Below, piece by piece: positions 33,094-37,395 of a DNA stretch of 37,395 nt (its first letter is position 1; each line of letters opens with the position of its first letter). A program made the position numbers and the translations under genes. This DNA comes from an alpha proteobacterium SCGC AAA240-E13 (lineage in GTDB: Bacteria; Pseudomonadota; Alphaproteobacteria; Pelagibacterales; Pelagibacteraceae). Where the stretch lies: NCBI GenBank assembly GCA_000504625.1, contig AZHR01000015.1:1-37395 (forward strand), given 5' to 3'. A model generated the notes under the pieces. It made no database searches. It saw only the letters and a program-made list of their open reading frames with translations, and had not been told where the DNA came from.

Positions 33094-33210
33094 TTATCCT
33101 ACTAAGCGAACTATAATGGTTATAATAAAAACAATTATGAAAACATAAATGGCAGTTTTAATTAAAAGTACAGTTTTCGTTGTTTCTAATTTTTTTTCTT
33201 CTTCGTTCAT
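33094..33210 (-). CDS. 38-residue single-span membrane protein; its start lies in the inverted repeat
   Basis: Reads MNEEEKKLETTKTVLLIKTA then a hydrophobic helix (IYVFIIVFIITIIV) and a short basic end. Acidic/Lys-rich N-terminus with one membrane span. Too short for most gene finders. The first 95 bp are identical to the copy starting at 37301. At that copy the gene follows a zinc-motif gene by 11 nt, a natural operon position, whereas here its upstream side is antisense protease sequence. It precedes the 99-residue gene by 3 nt. Confidence 0.6.
   Translation of the reverse strand: MNEEEKKLETTKTVLLIKTAIYVFIIVFIITIIVRLVG
33116..33210 (-). repeat. Left copy of a perfect 95-bp inverted repeat
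   Basis: Reverse complement of 37301-37395 without a mismatch. The inner end coincides exactly with the ATG of the 38-residue gene. The outer end cannot be determined because the right copy runs into the window edge; identity may extend further. Confidence 0.97.
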
Positions 33211-33778
33211 AAATAATCAAGGAAACATATTAACCAACAATCATGTCGTTGAAGGATGCAAACTTTCTAAAATTAATTATTTTAACAAAGAATACGATAC
33301 AAATTTAATTGCAACAGACAATATGTTGGACCTCGCCTTGTTAGAAGTAGAGCTTAAACCCAAAGCATTTATTTCTTTTTCAAAAGACGAACCTAAAAAA
33401 CGGGACTTGATTATTATTGCAGGATATCCCTTAGGAAAGTATTTGAGCGATGATCTGAAAATTAATCAAGGAAACATAAGTTCACTAAAGGGATTTGATA
33501 ATAATTCCAATGAAATTACCGTTGATCTTGCCATAAACCCTGGAAACAGCGGAGGTCCGATTGTTAATGAGAACGGTCAGTTGGTTGCAGTTGCGGTTGC
33601 TGGAATGAGCAAAGAGGTCACTGAAGGTATAAGTTTTGGAATTAAGTCCTCTGCTGTAGAAAACTTTTTAAAATCAAATAAGATTAGTCCAAACATTGGT
33701 TTAACTTCTTTTTCAATGAATAAAGACAAAGTTAATAAACTCTTGGAAGAAAGTACTGTCTATATTTTCTGTGAATAA
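33149..33778 (+). pseudogene. HtrA/trypsin-like protease, 5' end replaced by antisense repeat sequence (chimeric ORF)
   Basis: Residues 21-209 are a chymotrypsin-fold protease close to the C-terminal half of the gene at 35587: INNQGNILTNNHVVEG (His32), MLDLALLEV (Asp61), NPGNSGGPIV (Ser134), and the same tail EESTVYIFC. The triad is intact. Residues 1-20 (MAVLIKSTVFVVSNFFSSSF) are encoded antisense to the 38-residue membrane protein gene, inside the inverted repeat. The signal peptide, N-terminal domain and first protease strands present in the paralogue are missing. No ribosome site precedes the ATG. Likely a truncated gene or an assembly/amplification chimera; a working protein with the new hydrophobic N-terminus is possible but unsupported. 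Stop abuts the next ATG. Confidence 0.75.
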
Positions 33779-34453
33779 ATGATGAAACTCTCTCTATACG
33801 TCTTTCTGGTTTTGATGGTTTGCAATGTTGGGTTTGCAACTGAAGTAAGCGATAAAATATTAGGGAAAGGAAGACCAGATATTGTGATCGAATGTAAATT
33901 TAAGGGCTTCATTGCTGATTACACGAAATACTACGGATTTAATAAAGTAGATGCTGGAAATGATCTAAAATGGACATTTCATAGTTTCGATGGAAAAGAA
34001 AAAAAATTTAATTCATCAAGCAATTTAGTGATATCAGTACAAGAAGGAAATAAAATAACTTGGGACAGGCTAAATGATAATGATGAGCCTAACATGGTGA
34101 CTTATCTATTACACATTGATGATAGTTTTAAATTTCCCAAAACCTATGATATTAAATTAGATATCTTTGTTGTGCGTGTTACAAATAAAAAAATAATTAA
34201 CGATATAAAAGATTTAGCAGAACTACAAAAAGAGCTAAAAGAAACTACTACAACAAATTCTAAGCAGCACTTATTTCAATTAATAGGATCCAGACAGCAT
34301 TTTACCGATATACAACAAGCCATATTAAAAGATAATACATCCAGAAAACTTCCTCCATCAGGTGGCATAAAAACATGTTCAATTACTTCCGAAAAAATGG
34401 AAAATTTAGAACCTGTATTTGTGCCAAAAATAAAATTAAAAAAAAATAATTAA
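33779..34453 (+). CDS. Secreted protein of unknown function with the shared signal peptide
   Basis: 224 residues. Signal MKLSLYVFLVLMVCNVGFA (start at 33779 or the next ATG 33782) is nearly that of the 34477 and 31232 genes. Mature part is beta-rich in its first 140 residues (CKFKGFIADYTKYYGFNK, LKWTFHSFDGKEKKFNS, TYLLHIDDSFKFPKTYDI), then a helical Lys/Thr-rich segment and a tail with one Cys. Not recognised. Directly follows the protease stop (TAA-ATG), so it is probably co-translated with that gene. Confidence 0.68.
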   Translation: MMKLSLYVFLVLMVCNVGFATEVSDKILGKGRPDIVIECKFKGFIADYTKYYGFNKVDAGNDLKWTFHSFDGKEKKFNSSSNLVISVQEGNKITWDRLNDNDEPNMVTYLLHIDDSFKFPKTYDIKLDIFVVRVTNKKIINDIKDLAELQKELKETTTTNSKQHLFQLIGSRQHFTDIQQAILKDNTSRKLPPSGGIKTCSITSEKMENLEPVFVPKIKLKKNN

Positions 34454-34476
34454 AATATTTCTCGCATGGAAATTGA

Positions 34477-34845
34477 ATGAAAAAATTATCTTTATACATC
34501 TTTCTGGCTTTGATGGTTTGTAATGTTAGTTCCAAAGCTGAGAAAATGTCATGGGGTCTTGCTGGGGGATATTGTAGTGAAATGAATAAACTTCTTGATG
34601 AATACGGAGAAGAGATTGAAGGTTATTTAGAATCTGCAATACAAGGATTTTTGACAGGTGCCAATACTGCACTAGTTCTCATGGATAAAGAAAATGAAGT
34701 CAGAAATATTGGTGAACGTGATTCTAAATTCATTATAAATTATATAAAAGAAGAGTGCGAAAAAGATAAGGCAAAAGGTGAGGACCAACAAGTTTGGCCA
34801 ATACTTGGATTATACTTTGATGGGTTACCTTATTTTAATAAATGA
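34477..34845 (+). CDS. Small secreted protein with two cysteines (Rap1a/HdeA-like pattern, weak)
   Basis: 122 residues. Signal MKKLSLYIFLALMVCNVSSKA followed by GGYCSEMNKLL, GFLTGANTALVL and YIKEECEKDKAKGEDQQVWP. A Cys-helix-Gly-rich-helix-Cys layout like this is seen in Rap1a/Tai immunity-type and other small helical periplasmic proteins, but the match is only by pattern. 23 nt downstream of the previous gene on the same strand. Function not assigned. Confidence 0.65.
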   Translation: MKKLSLYIFLALMVCNVSSKAEKMSWGLAGGYCSEMNKLLDEYGEEIEGYLESAIQGFLTGANTALVLMDKENEVRNIGERDSKFIINYIKEECEKDKAKGEDQQVWPILGLYFDGLPYFNK

Positions 34846-34872
34846 AAAACCAGAGGCGGGATAAATTTTTAT

Positions 34873-35220
34873 TTATTTTTTTGGTTTAGGTCCAAAAGTA
34901 TTTTTTCCTTTTGTTCCATCACCTAGAAGCATACCCAAAACTATCAAAGCTCCAACAATAGGTATCATGGCCCATAGAACTGTCCATCCAGATTTATTCA
35001 TATCATGAAGTCTTCTAACGCCTGCAGACAACATCGGCAGGTTATTAAACAACCAAAGGTATATAAGAACTTGACCAAAACTGTGGTCTTGAAAATAAGT
35101 CATTAAAATAGCAAATAAAGTATAATATAATTGAAACCACCAATATTCAGATTTTGATGCTCTTTCTCTATAATTAAAAGTTTTTTTGTAACAGGTTTGA
35201 AAAGATTCTAAAAAATTCAT
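34873..35220 (-). CDS. DUF805 membrane protein (YhaH-like)
   Basis: 115 residues, four hydrophobic segments. DUF805 landmarks: YRERASKSEYWWF near the start, RRLHDMNKSGWTVLW in the middle, and the end GDGTKGKNTFGPKPK. Function of the family is unknown; it is often found in accessory regions. The only minus-strand gene in the right half of the island, convergent with the 34477 gene. Confidence 0.88.
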   Translation of the reverse strand: MNFLESFQTCYKKTFNYRERASKSEYWWFQLYYTLFAILMTYFQDHSFGQVLIYLWLFNNLPMLSAGVRRLHDMNKSGWTVLWAMIPIVGALIVLGMLLGDGTKGKNTFGPKPKK

Positions 35221-35239
35221 AAATTAATAATAGCACAAT

Positions 35240-35285
35240 TTGCGACCGCATTTGAATCCAAAAAGCTGTCCTACTCTGGTCGCAA
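35240..35285. repeat. 8-bp inverted repeat in the intergenic region, related to a sequence beside the integrase
   Basis: TTGCGACC (35240-35247) and GGTCGCAA (35278-35285) face each other. The right arm is part of ACTCTGGTCGCAAT, the reverse complement of a 14-nt string that differs by one base from that after the integrase stop (29744-29757, ATTGCGACAAGAGT). A short distance on, ACTCACGC (35339-35346) also occurs 26 nt upstream of the integrase (28742-28749). Might be recombinase or regulator sites. The region 35221-35386 holds no gene that I can support. Confidence 0.4.
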
Positions 35286-35386
35286 TTCAATTATTGCAGT
35301 CGGAACCAGAAGTTCTCCTTATCTAAACTCGTGAACTGACTCACGCACCTGACTCAACAATAATTTTGGTGTAGGATTTAGGGATC

Positions 35387-35590
35387 ATGAAGAAATATTC
35401 CAAAAAAGAAAAGGCTTATATGAAAAAAAATAGCCCACAAAGAGATATGTTTGGAAAAGAAATAGATTTAACTCCACCCAAAAACCCATTTGAAAAATTT
35501 ATTAGAAACTTTTCTAGTATTATCCTGATTATTTTAGCTTTATGCATATTGTATGCATTAATTACTTACCCAATAACTGCAAATAAATGA
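35387..35590 (+). CDS. 67-residue single-span membrane protein
   Basis: Lys-rich cytoplasmic N-terminus (MKKYSKKEKAYMKKNSPQRD) and one C-terminal hydrophobic helix (FSSIILIILALCILYALITY). Stop overlaps the protease ATG by 4 nt (ATGA), so its translation is coupled to that of the protease. No family recognised; a protease-partner role is only suggested by position. Confidence 0.65.
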   Translation: MKKYSKKEKAYMKKNSPQRDMFGKEIDLTPPKNPFEKFIRNFSSIILIILALCILYALITYPITANK

Positions 35591-36723
35591 AAAAGCTTCT
35601 TATGATCTTGGTGATGGTGTCGTGGTGCAGTGTTGGGTTTGCTGACACTAAGTACACAGATTTTGCTTATAAAAAATATTTCATCAATAAAAAAAATAAA
35701 GATGAAAGGGTCTATAACATTTTAGCAGAAGATTGGAATAAGTTTTTAAAAACTATAGAAAAAGATAATTCATGTGATTCTATGCCCGTATCATTAACAG
35801 TTTATACTGAATTGGTGACTTGTTATTATCGAGGTTATGAAAAACATATGAGAAGAAATGGTATAAATGTTAATCAAGAAATAATTGATGCCTTTTATGA
35901 TCACTACTCAGATGTATTTTCAAGAGTCAAAAGTTTGCAGGTAAACTGGCTTCAAGAGACGCAAAGAGGTGGAAAACCTGATGTGCAGGGAGATGTTGAA
36001 GTTTGGGTTCGTCATCATGATTCTTCATTTGAAGAAACCATTAATTATTCAAGAAAAGTTTGGATGAAATATGCAGAAATGCAATCCTCAACTTATGAAA
36101 ATGAAACAAATCCAAAAAACACTGTCCAATCTGGTTCAGGATTTTTTATTAACAATAAAGGTTATTTTGTAACCAACTATCATGTGATTGCAGAATGTAA
36201 CGATAAATCTAAAATCACTTTTAAGGAAAAAGATGTAGATGCAAAGCTTATTGCAAAAGATGAATCTTTAGATCTTGCGCTTTTAAGCGCAAAAGTTAAA
36301 CCAAAGAGTTATTTGTATTTATCTGCTGATCTACCCGAGAAAATTCAAACAATTTATGTAGCGGGTTACCCATTTGGCAAAGGTTTAAGTGATGATTTAA
36401 AAATCACACAAGGAATTATCAGTTCACTAAAAGGGTTTGGAAACAATTCAAACGAAATCCAAATTGATGCAGCAATTAATCCTGGCAATAGTGGAGGACC
36501 TATTGTGAATGATGATGGAGAGTTAATGGCTGTTGCAGTGTCTGGTTTAGCAAAAGATCAGAGTGAAGGAATTAATTTTGGTATCAAAGCTTCATCGGTT
36601 AAAAACTTTCTAGACGTAAATAAAGCAAAATATTCAACTTCAAGTCTTATAAAATTTAGTATGGGTAATAAGAAATTAAATGATATTTTAGAAGAAAGCA
36701 CTGTCTATACCTTCTGTAAATAA
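35587..36723 (+). CDS. Secreted HtrA/trypsin-like serine protease without PDZ domain
   Basis: 378 residues: signal (MKKLLMILVMVSWCSVGFAD, cleaved near 19), an unfamiliar N-terminal domain (about 20-175, with Cys 63 and 79 and Trp-rich helices), then a chymotrypsin fold: SGSGFFINNKGYFVTNYHV (His199), ESLDLALL (Asp229), NPGNSGGPIV (Ser302), ending EESTVYTFC. Motifs match the DegP/HtrA (S1C) catalytic domain, but no PDZ follows. Predicted periplasmic endoprotease. It is coupled to the 67-residue membrane protein. A close relative of the chimeric gene at 33149, so the island carries two copies. A 177-nt gap follows (36724-36900) with no supportable gene. Confidence 0.87.
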   Translation: MKKLLMILVMVSWCSVGFADTKYTDFAYKKYFINKKNKDERVYNILAEDWNKFLKTIEKDNSCDSMPVSLTVYTELVTCYYRGYEKHMRRNGINVNQEIIDAFYDHYSDVFSRVKSLQVNWLQETQRGGKPDVQGDVEVWVRHHDSSFEETINYSRKVWMKYAEMQSSTYENETNPKNTVQSGSGFFINNKGYFVTNYHVIAECNDKSKITFKEKDVDAKLIAKDESLDLALLSAKVKPKSYLYLSADLPEKIQTIYVAGYPFGKGLSDDLKITQGIISSLKGFGNNSNEIQIDAAINPGNSGGPIVNDDGELMAVAVSGLAKDQSEGINFGIKASSVKNFLDVNKAKYSTSSLIKFSMGNKKLNDILEESTVYTFCK

Positions 36724-36900
36724 CCAAGCACCCCGAAACCAGAGGCAAAACTGAGATAAAAATTCCCACAGATTCAGGCACGGACTCCACAGAATGTTCA
36801 GAATATGATACCATTTTTACGGTGCAGTTCCTTGGTCTTTCGTCTGCGTACCTCAATAAAATTAAAAGTGAAGACCACTGAAAAATTAAAATGAAGATTA

Positions 36901-37104
36901 ATGTCAGATGATTCAAAATGTTTTGGAGGGATAAGGCGCTGTCAAAAACCTACCTATAAAGACGGATGGTGCAAGTACCATTATGCTGAATTGGAATTTA
37001 GTGTACTTATTAATAGAACAAAAAAAGATTGGGATCAAAAAGATGTAGAAGATTTTTCTAAATGGTCAGGATATAGTTTTGATGAAATTGGTGAGTTAAA
37101 TTAA
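36901..37104 (+). CDS. Mini-protein with C-x6-C-x9-C-x2-H motif (paralogue 1)
   Basis: 67 residues. KCFGGIRRCQKPTYKDGWCK followed by YH gives C-x6-C-x9-C-x2-H, a CCCH arrangement like the 'C...C..P...G.C..H' zinc knuckle found in phage HNH and related proteins. The rest is an acidic helix (KKDWDQKDVEDFSKWSGY). Homologous to the next gene. Metal and nucleic-acid binding are inferred from the motif only. Confidence 0.7.
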   Translation: MSDDSKCFGGIRRCQKPTYKDGWCKYHYAELEFSVLINRTKKDWDQKDVEDFSKWSGYSFDEIGELN

Positions 37105-37106
37105 AT

Positions 37107-37289
37107 ATGAAATGTACTTTATATGACCTTGGATGTCCAAATGAAGCATTGCAAGGAGAACTTTTTTGCAATTATCATCAAAAAGAAATGGCATATGGAG
37201 AGATAATTCATAAAGTTACTTCAAGATGGACAGAAGAAGATAGAAATAATTTTCACAAAAAATATGGTTTTGATAAAAAACCAATGTAA
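37107..37289 (+). CDS. Mini-protein with C-x6-C-x10-C-x2-H motif (paralogue 2)
   Basis: 60 residues, starting 2 nt after the previous stop. KCTLYDLGCPNEALQGELFC then NYH gives C-x6-C-x10-C-x2-H, and TSRWTEEDRNNFHKKYGF matches the TKKDWDQKDVEDFSKWSGY region of paralogue 1. A tandem duplication with strong divergence. It is followed by 11 nt and then the 38-residue membrane gene start. Confidence 0.7.
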   Translation: MKCTLYDLGCPNEALQGELFCNYHQKEMAYGEIIHKVTSRWTEEDRNNFHKKYGFDKKPM

Positions 37290-37300
37290 AATATTAGTTA

Positions 37301-37395
37301 ATGAACGAAGAAGAAAAAAAATTAGAAACAACGAAAACTGTACTTTTAATTAAAACTGCCATTTATGTTTTCATAATTGTTTTTATTATAACCAT
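37301..37395 (+). repeat. Right copy of the 95-bp inverted repeat: start of the 38-residue membrane gene, cut by window edge
   Basis: Identical to the reverse complement of 33116-33210 up to the last base of the window. Encodes MNEEEKKLETTKTVLLIKTA and the first part of the membrane helix (31 codons visible). The operon-like spacing (11 nt after a stop) suggests that this is the native setting of the small gene. Confidence 0.95.

Larger units (their letters stand above)
28632..37395. mobile_element. Integrative genomic island; left end at the tRNA fragment, right end outside the window
   Basis: Bounded on the left by the tRNA 3' fragment and a tyrosine recombinase gene. Contents are small unknown, secreted and membrane proteins, a secreted nuclease and two proteases, with no phage structural, replication or conjugation genes visible. 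Genes have no counterpart in the conserved housekeeping block, and non-homologous ones share signal peptides. No second tRNA copy is present, so the right end is not reached. Confidence 0.75.

Noticed and set aside
36656..36916. 86-codon minus-strand open frame in the gap after the protease
   Set aside because: Overlaps the protease end and the next gene start, no ribosome site, no recognisable composition.
28690..37395. Prophage
   Set aside because: Only an integrase is phage-like; no terminase, capsid, tail, lysis or replication genes are seen in the visible part.

Overview
The window looks like an AT-rich, small-genome alphaproteobacterium, most likely of the SAR11/Pelagibacterales type. 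This is an inference from the very low GC content, Lys/Asn/Ile-rich proteins, overlapping or near-touching genes, an alphaproteobacterial FtsZ tail and a compact gene order. No 16S gene is present to settle it. The window has a conserved chromosomal part (1 to about 28,630) and an accessory island (about 28,630 to the right edge).

Conserved part. A 5'-truncated UvrD/PcrA helicase gene and an M24B aminopeptidase gene run on the + strand. They converge on a long minus-strand block that reads from about 25,360 down to 3,459: mraZ, ftsZ, rsmH, ftsL, ftsI, murE-murF (one fused gene), mraY, murD, ftsW, murG, murC, murB, ddl, ftsQ, ftsA, lpxC, bamD, ligA. This is a nearly complete division and cell-wall (dcw) cluster with outer-membrane and replication genes appended. 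It covers septal peptidoglycan precursor synthesis (MurB-G, MraY, Ddl), lipid II flipping and transpeptidation (FtsW/FtsI), divisome scaffolding (FtsZ/A/Q/L), lipid A (LpxC) and outer-membrane protein assembly (BamD). ftsZ sits directly after mraZ rather than after ftsA. A clear sigma70-type promoter with three TGGGN MraZ boxes at exact 10-bp spacing overlapping its -10 lies upstream of mraZ. Upstream of that are the RNase P RNA gene, an AmiD/AmpD-type amidase gene (both minus strand), then on + strand mlaA, mlaC and a small membrane-protein gene.

Island. A 3' fragment of a CAT-anticodon tRNA gene (acceptor and D-stem 5' halves missing) is followed by a tyrosine recombinase with a strong ribosome site. 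This is the signature of one end of a tRNA-integrated element, whose intact tRNA should lie beyond the right edge. The cargo is not phage-structural. On the minus strand (29,768-33,210) there is a tightly coupled operon of small membrane, secreted and zinc-ribbon proteins with a secreted staphylococcal-nuclease-like enzyme. On the + strand (33,211-37,289) there are two HtrA/trypsin-like protease genes (one chimeric), secreted proteins of unknown function that share nearly the same signal peptide, a DUF805 membrane protein (minus) and two tandem C-x6-C-x9/10-C-x2-H mini-proteins.

The most striking feature is a perfect 95-bp inverted repeat (33,116-33,210 and 37,301-37,395) that carries the start of a 38-residue membrane-protein gene. 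The left copy has cut a protease gene exactly at its 'FINN' segment, so the protease ORF begins antisense to the small gene. Either there is a real 4.1-kb inversion or invertible segment, or the left junction or contig end is an amplification or assembly chimera. Flipping everything left of 33,211 would make nearly all island genes co-directional, which supports the idea that the 33,210/33,211 junction is the derived one.
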